From Povalibacter uvarum (lineage in GTDB: Bacteria > Pseudomonadota > Gammaproteobacteria > Steroidobacterales > Steroidobacteraceae): 64,000 nucleotides of DNA. The position numbers and the translations under genes are program-made. The number at the start of each line of letters is the position of its first letter. Positions within the stretch are counted from its first letter, which is position 1. The DNA lies in the NCBI RefSeq assembly GCF_014202975.1, contig NZ_JACHHZ010000003.1:496001-560000 (forward strand), written 5' to 3'. Positions 8,456-16,136 of this stretch are shown piece after piece. The notes under the pieces were generated by a model. It was not told the DNA's origin and ran no database searches. It worked only from the letters and a program-made list of their open reading frames with translations.

Positions 8456-9316
8456 ATGCATATGAGGGCGGACGTGGAACACCGGGAGAGTGCACTGGAT
8501 GCTTACGTGCTGGGGCGGACTCAGCGCGAGTACGAACGTCTGACGCGACAGGCGCAGATCTGGGAACCGGTCACCCGACAGGCCCTGGAACGGGCGGGCC
8601 TGGAAGCCGGCCACAGTGTTCTCGATGCAGGCTGCGGGTCCTGCGACGTCATGAGATTGATGGCCGATCGCGTCGGTGCGGCCGGCCGGGTGGTTGGCAT
8701 GGACGTCGACGCCGTGCTGGCCGGTCACGCGATAGAGCAGCTCAGCCAGACCGGCCCGGACGTCTACAGCTTCATCATGGGCGACATCGCGGAAGTGACG
8801 CGGATCAATCAGGCGCCGTTCGATCTCGTCTTCGCGCGCTTGCTGCTGTTTCACCTCGCCGACCCGGTCGCCGCGCTGCGTCGGCTCTGGGAATGGGTGC
8901 GCCCGGGCGGAACGCTGTTGATCATGGACTACGACATCACCGTCACGCGCAGTGCCGCGCAGATTCCTGTGATCGAACGCACGCTGCGCCTGTGTAACGA
9001 CACATTCCGTCGTTGTGGGCGGGACATCGAGATCGGGACCCGCATTCCGAGTCTATTCATCGAAGCGGGCATCGGCAGCCCGGACGCCTGCACCGTTTCG
9101 AGCGTCATGCTGCCGGCCGCGCCGAGCACTCACATGCTGGGCGATCTGCTCGACAGCCTGCGACCGCAGATCCTTCGACATCGACTCGCCGACCAGCATG
9201 CGCTCACGCGTCTCGAGTTCGATCTGCGTGCCGCGGCGGGATCCGACTCCTTCATGCGCTGGCCGGATCTCACCGCGACCTGGAAGCGTAAGCCCGCAGC
9301 GGACGCGATGAACTGA
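8456..9316 (+). CDS. SAM-dependent class I methyltransferase
   Basis: A 286-residue protein with a SAM-binding motif I VLDAGCGSCDVM, an acidic loop after strand 2 (GMDVDAVLA) and a post-motif FDLVFARLLLFHLADP, as in class I methyltransferases of the UbiE/small-molecule type. I start it at the ATG at 8456, where a GGGGA ribosome site lies about 8 nt upstream; a second ATG two codons on is nearly as good. The stop abuts the next gene, so the two form a unit. With the FAD monooxygenase it suggests modification of an aromatic or polyketide-like small molecule. The substrate is unknown. Confidence 0.85.
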   Translation: MHMRADVEHRESALDAYVLGRTQREYERLTRQAQIWEPVTRQALERAGLEAGHSVLDAGCGSCDVMRLMADRVGAAGRVVGMDVDAVLAGHAIEQLSQTGPDVYSFIMGDIAEVTRINQAPFDLVFARLLLFHLADPVAALRRLWEWVRPGGTLLIMDYDITVTRSAAQIPVIERTLRLCNDTFRRCGRDIEIGTRIPSLFIEAGIGSPDACTVSSVMLPAAPSTHMLGDLLDSLRPQILRHRLADQHALTRLEFDLRAAAGSDSFMRWPDLTATWKRKPAADAMN

Positions 9317-9340
9317 ATGACTCTCGTGGGGAAGACGACG

Positions 9341-10849
9341 ATGAACTCCAGTGAACGTGGTGACCAGGATCGTATCGACACGCTCTGCCCGAATCGCGCC
9401 ATCGTGATGGGTGCGAGCATGGCGGGCCTTCTCGCTGCGCGGGTTCTGAGCGAGCGCTTCGATGAAGTGCTCCTCATCGAGCGTGACGCATTGCCCGACT
9501 GGCCGGCACTGCGCAAAGGCACGCCGCATGCGGGCCATGCGCATGGACTGCTGGTGCGCGGTCGCGAAGTGCTGGAGGAGCTGTTTCCCGGCTTCACGGA
9601 GTCTTTGCAGCGTCGCGGCGGTTTCGTCGGCGACATGCAACGCAATCTGGCATTCCTCGCTGGTGGCCGTCGCTTCGCCTCCGGCATCGGCGGGCGCGTG
9701 GGTGTCTGCGCAAGCCGGCCGGTCATCGAGGACGAAGTGCGGCGTCGCGTGAAGGCACTGCCAAATGTCCGTCTCTGCGACCGCATCGACGTAGTGGAAC
9801 CGGTGTTCGACACCGCACGTCAGGCCGTTGCCGGTGTGCGGGTGCGCGTGCGTCGATCGAAAGCCCCCGATGCCGAGGCGGCGGTGGTGCATCTCGATCC
9901 CGCGCACGGCATGCGCGTTCCTGACGACGCTGAGACGTGGTTGGCCGATCTCGTCATCGACGCTACTGGCCGCGGATCGCGCACACCGCGATGGCTGGAG
10001 AAGTGGGGCTTTGCGTCGGCTACTGAAGAGCGCATCTGCGTCAACGTTCAATACGCCACCGCCTATTACGAACGCAAAGACGACGAAGGTGACCTTGCCG
10101 GCGCCATCAGTTCAGCAACTCCCGATCACCCCTGGCCGGGAGTGCTTCTCGCCCAGGAACCGGTGGACACAGTGAGCTCCCCGAAGCGCTGGGTCGTGAC
10201 GCTCGCGGGCTACGCGGCAGACCGCCCACCGGAAGATGCGCTGGGCATGCATCACCGTGCGATTGTCACCGGCGCGGATGAAATCATTCGCGTCACTCAA
10301 AGAGCCCGAATGCTCGGCGGCGTGACGCGCTTCGGCTTCCCGCACAGTCAGCGTCGTCTGTACGAGAAGCTCGATCACTTTCCCGCCGGATATCTCGTGG
10401 TCGGGGATGCCATCGCAAGCTTCAATCCCATCTATGGCCAGGGAATGACCGTTGCAGCGTGCGAGGCGCTCGAGTTGCGTCAGGCGCTCAGGAAATCGCG
10501 GACGAACCTGCATCGTCGGTTCTTCGCCGCCTGCGCCAGGGTGATCGATACGCCGTGGCGGATCGCTGCGGGTTCGGACCTGGCGATTCCTGGTGTCTTT
10601 GGAGACGAGGCGTTTTCGACGCGAATCGTGAATCGCTATCTGCACCGGCTCTTTCATGCCGCGCAGTACGATTCGACCGTGGCACTTGCATTCGTGCGCG
10701 TCGTGCAGATGATCGCTTCGCCTGTGTCGCTGTTTCAGCCGGCAACGATGCTCAGGGTGCTGTGGCAGAACCTTAGTCGACCTCCCGCACGAACGAGCCG
10801 CTACGATCAGAAGGCGTCGTCTCACGATCGTGAGCGGCAGGCGGCTTGA
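9341..10849 (+). CDS. FAD-dependent monooxygenase/oxidoreductase
   Basis: About 502 residues. An N-terminal dinucleotide-binding fold (AIVMGASMAGLLAARVL, then LLIERD) and a C-terminal FAD motif GYLVVGDAIASFNPIYGQGM place it with flavin hydroxylases and geranylgeranyl-reductase-like enzymes. DLVIDATGRGSRTPRWLE is the middle flavoprotein motif. An ATG at 9317 directly follows the methyltransferase stop, but the ATG at 9341 has a better site (GGGGAAG about 8 nt upstream), so I use that. It is co-transcribed with the methyltransferase, which points to a two-step modification or detoxification route. The exact substrate is unknown. Confidence 0.87.
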   Translation: MNSSERGDQDRIDTLCPNRAIVMGASMAGLLAARVLSERFDEVLLIERDALPDWPALRKGTPHAGHAHGLLVRGREVLEELFPGFTESLQRRGGFVGDMQRNLAFLAGGRRFASGIGGRVGVCASRPVIEDEVRRRVKALPNVRLCDRIDVVEPVFDTARQAVAGVRVRVRRSKAPDAEAAVVHLDPAHGMRVPDDAETWLADLVIDATGRGSRTPRWLEKWGFASATEERICVNVQYATAYYERKDDEGDLAGAISSATPDHPWPGVLLAQEPVDTVSSPKRWVVTLAGYAADRPPEDALGMHHRAIVTGADEIIRVTQRARMLGGVTRFGFPHSQRRLYEKLDHFPAGYLVVGDAIASFNPIYGQGMTVAACEALELRQALRKSRTNLHRRFFAACARVIDTPWRIAAGSDLAIPGVFGDEAFSTRIVNRYLHRLFHAAQYDSTVALAFVRVVQMIASPVSLFQPATMLRVLWQNLSRPPARTSRYDQKASSHDRERQAA

Positions 10850-10852
10850 GCA

Positions 10853-11452
10853 TCAGAACCGCTTGCCGATCGAGAGGCCGATCGCGTACGGATCGATTTC
10901 GACCGTCCCGATGCTGGCGCCATCGACCGTCGCATCCGTGTCGATATCCAGATAACGGACGTCCGCATTGACGAACCAGTCGTTCCTCAGGGCGACGTCG
11001 ATGCCCAGTTGCGCCGCCAGCCCGAAGGACGGATCCAGCTCGAGATCGGCGCCGCTCAGTGCGCCCGATGTCTTCTCATCGAAGAAAAGCGTGTAGTTGA
11101 GGCCGAGTCCCGCATACGGTCGCACGGTTCCGTTCGGATTGAAGTGATACTGCAGGCTCACGGTCGGCGGCAGTTCCTTCGTCGTCGCAACGCGATCCCC
11201 GCCGTTCAGATTGATGTCGTGCTCGAATGGAAGCGCTGCAAGGACTTCCAGCCCCCAGTGCGACGTCAGCATGTACGTGCCGTTGAATGTCAGGTTCGTG
11301 CTGCCGTCGACATTCACGAGCGAATGATTGTCCGATCTCGGCTGCACGGAGTGCACGCCGATGCGAAAGATCCAGTCGCCGGCATCCTGTGCGTGCACGA
11401 CGGGAGCCAGGCCCGCGAGCGCGGTGGCGACGATCAATGAATAGGGTTTCAT
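10853..11452 (-). CDS. ompW: OmpW family outer membrane beta-barrel protein
   Basis: A 199-residue protein with a clear Sec signal (MKPYSLIVATALAGLAPVVHA) and OmpW features: GDWIFRIGVHSVQP at the mature N-terminus, alternating polar/hydrophobic beta strands, RPYAGLGLNYTLFF in mid-barrel, and a terminal Phe after GLSIGK as required for barrel insertion. OmpW forms a small eight-stranded outer-membrane barrel with a hydrophobic channel. GGAG sits 6 nt before the start. It converges with the monooxygenase gene, with only 3 bp between stops. Confidence 0.92.
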   Translation of the reverse strand: MKPYSLIVATALAGLAPVVHAQDAGDWIFRIGVHSVQPRSDNHSLVNVDGSTNLTFNGTYMLTSHWGLEVLAALPFEHDINLNGGDRVATTKELPPTVSLQYHFNPNGTVRPYAGLGLNYTLFFDEKTSGALSGADLELDPSFGLAAQLGIDVALRNDWFVNADVRYLDIDTDATVDGASIGTVEIDPYAIGLSIGKRF

Positions 11453-11627
11453 ACAGAACTCCGATCACTCTTGAGATTGCAGCCGTATTCTTCGATCACA
11501 CGCTGCTGTGCACCATCCGGTGCTCCCCTGAAGGGATGCGGGGTTCCTCTTGTCTGTCGTAACATGGCGCCCTCAGCACGGCGGCCCGGAAACCGCCGGA
11601 AGATTTCAACAATAATCAGGACAATCC

Positions 11628-13190
11628 ATGGGATCGACGCGCTGCTCGGGCGGGGCTCGGCGAAGACTGATCGCGGCCCTGGCGGTCATTGGTGGCTTCT
11701 GCCAATCGGCGAATGGCGCGGATTGGCTGCGTGCCGAGACGGATCACTTCGTCATCTACAGCGATGTGGGTCGCTCCGCGACGCGCGAGTACCTCGAACA
11801 GCTCGAGGCGTTCAAGTTCCTTTCCGAGATGCTGCTGGGATCGGGCGAAGAGAGCGCGGCCCGTACGGCGCGCTTCACGATCTACCTGCTCGAGGATCGC
11901 GATGACCTGCGTGTCGTACGTCCTGACTTTCACCAGTACGTTGCGGGCGTCTATCTTCATTGCATCGAAGGGGCGCAGGCCTACGCATATCAGCCGCCCA
12001 CCGCGCTCGGTGAGCAGGAAGCCGGGCTGCGCGTGCTGCTGCACGAGTATGCGCATCATGTGATGTATTCACGCCTGCGAGGTTTCTATCCGGCCTGGTA
12101 CGTCGAAGGTTTCGCCGAGTATCTGAGCACCGTCTCTCTGCGCGGCAATGTCTATTCGATCGGGGCCAGCCAGCAGGAAAGACTCTTGTGGCTCGAAAGT
12201 GCCAGCCGCGTGTGGATCGGCTGGGATGTGATGCTGGACCCGAAGCGGTTCGCGGAAGCCGTGAAGGCGAAGCAGGTCGATTCGTTGCAGTTCTACGCGC
12301 AGGCGTGGCTGCTCGCGCACTACATGCTCAGCGATTCCGACCGGGTGAAGGGCTTCAATCAGTATTTCGAAAGCGTGGGCCGGGGCGAGGATGCGCTGCC
12401 GGCGTTCGAGGCGGCAACGGGCATGACAGCCGCGAAGCTCGACAAGGCGCTCCGCGCTCACATGCGCCGACTACCGGGTATGCGCGTGAAGGTGCCGCAG
12501 CTGCCGGAAGCGGCGGTCAGGATCGCTGAGTTGCCGAAGGAGCAGGGCGACTATCTTCTGTCCGCCTCCGTTAACCGGACGTGCCCCGCACAGGAGCAGG
12601 GGAAGCACATACTGGAATCGCTTCGCGCCATGAAAGCAAAGCACGACCGTGAAACGGCCTTTCGCATCGAGCTGAGCCGTGCTGAGCTGCTGTTCGGGGA
12701 TCGCGAATCCGCGCGGAAGGAACTCGAATTGCTGGTCAAACAGGAGCCTTCGAATTTCGACGTGCTGTACCTGCTGGGTCGCAGCTACTACGAAGCGGCG
12801 CAGACTTCAGACGCGCAACGCGCGGACCTGATGACCAAAGCCAGCCGCGAGTTCCTGATCGCTTACCGCCTGGACAAGCTGTACGCGCCGAATCTGTATT
12901 TCCTGGCGAAGAGCCTCGATGACTACAGTACGCCGAGCAAGGCCGTCGTGAACTCGGCCATGGGCGCGGCGGTGCTGGCGCCCAGCGTATTCGAGTACGC
13001 CATGCACGCGGCCACTATCAGTCTGCGGGCCGGCGATCGGGAGGCGGCTGTTCACGTCCTCCAGCCTTTCGCCAGCAATCCGCACAGCCCCGAACTGGCT
13101 GGGCAAGTGGCCGCGATGATCGACGCCATCCGCGACGGCAAAGATCTGCCGGAGGTGATGGACACGATCAGCGAGAAGCCCGCCGAGTAG
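11628..13190 (+). CDS. Exported HEYAHH zinc-protease-like protein with C-terminal TPR region
   Basis: A 520-residue protein with a signal peptide (about 1-30, ending QSANGA). WLRAETDHFVIYSDVG is a common opening of DUF1570-like secreted peptidases. LLHEYAHHVM supplies an HExxH zinc site and WYVEGFAEYLS, about 20 residues later, the third ligand Glu, a gluzincin arrangement. Residues about 330-500 contain paired helices such as ELLVKQEPSNFDVLYLLGRSYYEAA, typical of TPR units. AGGA lies 7 nt before the ATG. It stands alone in its operon. It probably acts in the periplasm as a peptidase or a peptidase-derived scaffold; the substrate is unknown. Confidence 0.78.
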   Translation: MGSTRCSGGARRRLIAALAVIGGFCQSANGADWLRAETDHFVIYSDVGRSATREYLEQLEAFKFLSEMLLGSGEESAARTARFTIYLLEDRDDLRVVRPDFHQYVAGVYLHCIEGAQAYAYQPPTALGEQEAGLRVLLHEYAHHVMYSRLRGFYPAWYVEGFAEYLSTVSLRGNVYSIGASQQERLLWLESASRVWIGWDVMLDPKRFAEAVKAKQVDSLQFYAQAWLLAHYMLSDSDRVKGFNQYFESVGRGEDALPAFEAATGMTAAKLDKALRAHMRRLPGMRVKVPQLPEAAVRIAELPKEQGDYLLSASVNRTCPAQEQGKHILESLRAMKAKHDRETAFRIELSRAELLFGDRESARKELELLVKQEPSNFDVLYLLGRSYYEAAQTSDAQRADLMTKASREFLIAYRLDKLYAPNLYFLAKSLDDYSTPSKAVVNSAMGAAVLAPSVFEYAMHAATISLRAGDREAAVHVLQPFASNPHSPELAGQVAAMIDAIRDGKDLPEVMDTISEKPAE

Positions 13191-13198
13191 AGGCGACG

Positions 13199-13990
13199 TC
13201 ACCCGCCATCGCGTTTGCGAAATGCAGCCTCGCCGGCGTCCGACACTTCGATCCACTTCGGATCGGGCGCCGCATCCGGCACGTAGCTGTCGTGCCAGTT
13301 CCACCACTTGTACGGCTTCTCCTGAGGATATCCCTCGGGTGAGTCTTCCCAGAGCTCCTGTCGGCCGAGCGCAGTCATGTCGAGGTAGCTCCACACCGTC
13401 CCGATCGCTTCGTCGCCGCGGCCATTGATGAAATAGGTACGGAAGATCTTTTCGCCATCGCGAATGAACGCATTGTGACCGTGCCATTCGTCGACACCGA
13501 AGTCGGCGTCGAAGCTGTCGGTGAGCGTGTACCAGGGGATGTCGGTCCAGCCCATCTGAGACTTCAGTCTCGTGATGTCGGTTTGCGGTGCGCGTGATGC
13601 GAACGCGAGCGTCGTGTCTCGGGCGTTCAGATGGGAGAGGTGGCTCACCTGATCCGCAACCATCGAGCAACCGATGCACCCGTGCCCGGGCCAGCCATGC
13701 ACACCGGGTTCGAAGAACGCACGGTAGATGATCAATTGACGCCGACCCTCGAAGAGGTCGAGCAGGCTGACCTTGCCCCTGGGGCCATCGAATTCATAGT
13801 TCTTCTCGACTGCGAGCCATGGCATTCGTCGCCGCTCGGCTGCGAGCGCGTCGCGGCTACGAGTGAATGCCTTTTCCTTGACCAGCATCCGGGCCCACGC
13901 AGCTTCCCATTCCTGTTTCGAGACGACCGGCGGGGTTTTCATCGAGTCGTTGCGTTTATCGGGGCGTTTCTCGGGGGGCTTCTTGCTCAT
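13199..13990 (-). CDS. DUF899 thioredoxin-like protein
   Basis: A 263-residue protein. It has the DUF899 pattern: KEKAFTRSRDALAAERRRMPW, then GKVSLLDLFEGRRQLIIYRAFF and a cysteine pair GCIGCSMVADQ equivalent to a thioredoxin active site, ending with YKWWNWHDSY. Members are predicted thiol-disulfide oxidoreductases of unknown substrate. I start it at the ATG at 13990 (GGAG 6 nt upstream); the longer open frame upstream is translated from repeat DNA and is not real. It converges with the preceding gene, 8 bp apart. Confidence 0.87.
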   Translation of the reverse strand: MSKKPPEKRPDKRNDSMKTPPVVSKQEWEAAWARMLVKEKAFTRSRDALAAERRRMPWLAVEKNYEFDGPRGKVSLLDLFEGRRQLIIYRAFFEPGVHGWPGHGCIGCSMVADQVSHLSHLNARDTTLAFASRAPQTDITRLKSQMGWTDIPWYTLTDSFDADFGVDEWHGHNAFIRDGEKIFRTYFINGRGDEAIGTVWSYLDMTALGRQELWEDSPEGYPQEKPYKWWNWHDSYVPDAAPDPKWIEVSDAGEAAFRKRDGG

Positions 13991-14032
13991 TGAAATCTCC
14001 ACGTCAGGTTCGGCGCAGGATCGCGCTTCGTC

Positions 14033-14052
14033 ATTCCCGCGCAGGCGGGAAT
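14033..14052. repeat. Short palindromic repeat ATTCCC-N8-GGGAAT
   Basis: ATTCCCGC-gcag-GCGGGAAT is an 8-bp stem with a 4-nt loop. It fits the ATTCCC-N8-GGGAAT pattern known in Neisseria as dRS3 and seen in many proteobacteria. It lies just upstream of the DUF899 gene. Confidence 0.6.
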
Positions 14053-14138
14053 CCGTATCTTCAAGACGAAGCACAGTGTGCTCGCCCGACTTAAAGCGGT
14101 GGGAGTAACAAGTGTGGCGGCCAGAGGGGGCGCCTTGT

Positions 14139-14220
14139 TGTGGGTCCGACTTTAGTCGGACGTCATGCCGAAGGCATTCTTGCGCCTGCGGCGTCACGTC
14201 CGGCCAAAGCCGGACCCACA
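14139..14220. repeat. REP-like element, inverted pair (family B)
   Basis: The outer arms TGTGGGTCCG and CGGACCCACA are perfect complements 62 bp apart. Each half holds its own hairpin: GTCCGACT-tt-AGTCGGAC at 14144-14161 and GTCCGGC-caaa-GCCGGAC. The same two half-units recur at 60935-61010 in the opposite arrangement, so this is a dispersed family. Confidence 0.75.
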
Positions 14221-14241
14221 GTAGGAGTGAACCGACAGGAT

Positions 14242-14268
14242 TCAGATCAGATCAGATCAGATCAGATC
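14242..14268. repeat. 5-bp tandem repeat (TCAGA)x5
   Basis: Five perfect TCAGA copies plus a partial copy span the stop codon of the HAD gene. On the coding strand this is CTGAT repeated, which supplies stops in every frame, so slippage would change only the last residues. Confidence 0.75.
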
Positions 14269-14904
14269 GAGCAGGTCCTGGAAGTCCGTGATCACGTCAC
14301 GGGCACCCGCGTCCTTCAGTTGCGCAGGTGTGAAGACATGCCCTGGCGGGCAATACGCAATCGCGTGCATCCCAGAGGCATGTGCTGCGACCACGCCAGC
14401 TTGCGAATCCTCGACCGCGATGCATTGCTCAGGTCTCGTGTCCAGCATGCGGGCTGCCAGCAGGTAGATATCTGGCGCCGGCTTGAGATGTTCGACGCGA
14501 TCCGATGAGGAAATGCGATCACCAAAGTGGTCGCGGATTCCGCACGTTCGTAGTGCCTGATCGATGTAGTCGCTGTGCGAGTTCGACGCGACCGCCATCC
14601 GTGCACCGCGCTCCGCCAGCGCGGCAAGCACCTGCGGCACGCGAGGGATCGGTTTCAGTTCGTTGGCGACGAGGCGATGCAGTTCGGTTTCGATCTGCTG
14701 CACGATGTCTTGCGGCAGCTGGATTCCGCGTTCCTGCTCGATGATTCGCATCATCGCGGAGCGACCGATCCCGGTTGAGCGCCTGAGATGCTCGTGCGGG
14801 TCGATCGCGAGGCCGTATCGCGCCAGTACGGCGACGTCGGCTCGGTTGTGAAGGGGTTCGCTGTCGACAAGAGTGCCGTCGCAATCGAATGCAATGTTCA
14901 GCAT
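14257..14904 (-). CDS. HAD superfamily phosphatase (subclass IA, PGMB/Gph-like)
   Basis: A 215-residue protein with all four HAD motifs: I FDCDGTLVDSEPLH (nucleophile and acid Asp), II VASNSHSD, III LKPAPDIYL (Lys) and IV VEDSQAGVVAA. The helical cap between motifs I and II (residues about 15-80) is subclass I, as in phosphoglycolate phosphatase and beta-phosphoglucomutase. It probably dephosphorylates a small sugar phosphate; the substrate is not predictable. Its 3' end lies inside a 5-bp tandem repeat. Confidence 0.88.
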   Translation of the reverse strand: MLNIAFDCDGTLVDSEPLHNRADVAVLARYGLAIDPHEHLRRSTGIGRSAMMRIIEQERGIQLPQDIVQQIETELHRLVANELKPIPRVPQVLAALAERGARMAVASNSHSDYIDQALRTCGIRDHFGDRISSSDRVEHLKPAPDIYLLAARMLDTRPEQCIAVEDSQAGVVAAHASGMHAIAYCPPGHVFTPAQLKDAGARDVITDFQDLLDLI

Positions 14905-14928
14905 GAGGGCATCGTACGCATGCGATCG

Positions 14929-15984
14929 CTAGGACTGAATCAGCTTGAACTGCGTGCCCGGCTCGCCGACGAGCTCCATGCTGCATGAGCCATACTTGTC
15001 GGCGATCGTGTACATCACTTCAGGATCGTACTTGAAGAACACGTAGCGCTTGTCGCATCGAAGCTTGATCTCCGCGATGCGGCCGCTCGCAAGATTGATC
15101 TGGAAGCGCTTGCGGAACAGCAGGAAGTACCAGGAGGTCGAATCGCCAAAGTCGCCGGTCACGGCGTAAGGGCTGGACTCCGAGCGCAGGTTTGTGATCT
15201 GGCCGATGAGGTTCTCGTACTTCGCCAGTGTCTGCGGCTCCGCGAGATTGCGCAATTTGTCGTATGTGTTCATTGCGCCAGCGAAGTCGTTGGTGTCGAT
15301 CTGCAGCCCCAGAAGTATCTCGAGGCCGGCGAGGAACGCCGACTTCGGGAGATAGTCGGCATTGCGCTCCTCGGCGATGGCGCGTTTGATTGCTGCGAGT
15401 TGCTGCGGTTTCGTCCCCCACTGGCGGGCGTACTCGAATTGAGCGAGATTGAAGAACGCATCCTCGTAGAGATTCTGCACGCGCATTCGGGCCAGCGCCG
15501 CATCGGCCTTCGCCCGATCGTTCGCTTTCGTGGCAGCCACGAACTTCTTGTAAGCAGACACGAAAGCAGAGTTGGCGCCGCTCTCTCCGGTCAGGACGAA
15601 GTTGACCTTCATGTTCTGGCCGGCATCGATCGGCACACCGTCCAGCGTCGCGGGTTCGAATTCCCAGTCTCTGGCGGCTTCGACCGCGGCTTGCTCGAGC
15701 GCCTTGTTGCCGGTCGAGTCCGTGACCATGATCTCGTAAGGCTTGCCCTGGGGATCGATCATGAAGTTGAGATTCACCCAGCCGTCACGACCCTGCTTGC
15801 GCTCGCCCAGCGGGTAGGCGGGTGCGTCGACCCGCTTCCTCAGTGGGGCCTTGAAGACCTCCACCGGCACTGACGCATCCGCTTTCGCACTGGGCTCCGG
15901 CGCGAGAGCGGGGGGTGTCGTCTGTGCGCCGGTCACCCCGGCCAGCAGCACCGCAATGGCGCCGCTCGCAACTCGCGTGGACAT
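14929..15984 (-). CDS. Exported TonB C-terminal domain protein
   Basis: A 351-residue protein. A signal peptide (about 1-20, MSTRVASGAIAVLLAGVTGA) precedes a Pro/Ala-rich linker and a TonB-like C-terminal fold at residues about 45-125 (KRVDAPAYPLGERKQGRDGWV, DPQGKPYEIMV, ALEQAAVEAARDWEFEPA). The remaining 220 residues are mostly helical and TPR-like in character. There is no N-terminal TM plus proline-rich rod, so it is not a conventional energy-transducing TonB. The start at 15984 has GGAGGAG 5 nt upstream; the longer frame lacks a ribosome site. Confidence 0.83.
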   Translation of the reverse strand: MSTRVASGAIAVLLAGVTGAQTTPPALAPEPSAKADASVPVEVFKAPLRKRVDAPAYPLGERKQGRDGWVNLNFMIDPQGKPYEIMVTDSTGNKALEQAAVEAARDWEFEPATLDGVPIDAGQNMKVNFVLTGESGANSAFVSAYKKFVAATKANDRAKADAALARMRVQNLYEDAFFNLAQFEYARQWGTKPQQLAAIKRAIAEERNADYLPKSAFLAGLEILLGLQIDTNDFAGAMNTYDKLRNLAEPQTLAKYENLIGQITNLRSESSPYAVTGDFGDSTSWYFLLFRKRFQINLASGRIAEIKLRCDKRYVFFKYDPEVMYTIADKYGSCSMELVGEPGTQFKLIQS

Positions 15985-16136
15985 AGTCTCCTCCGTGCCG
16001 GCACTAGCTGTGTTGTGTGCTGATTCAGCGGCTGCCGTACGATCCGAGCGTAGCAGGGCCGCCTCCCAAGTCGCTACCATGTGCGCCGTGCGACACCGAT
16101 TGCGCGAAGGATACGAATGCGGTGGTAGGAGATTCC

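Noticed and set aside
8255-8854. 200-residue N-terminal extension of the hydrolase-LuxR frame
   Set aside because: It lies over the divergent methyltransferase and promoter gap, has no family match, and similarity begins at the ATG at 8254.
14242-14268. CRISPR-like or integration repeat
   Set aside because: Contiguous 5-bp copies without spacers, so it is a simple microsatellite.
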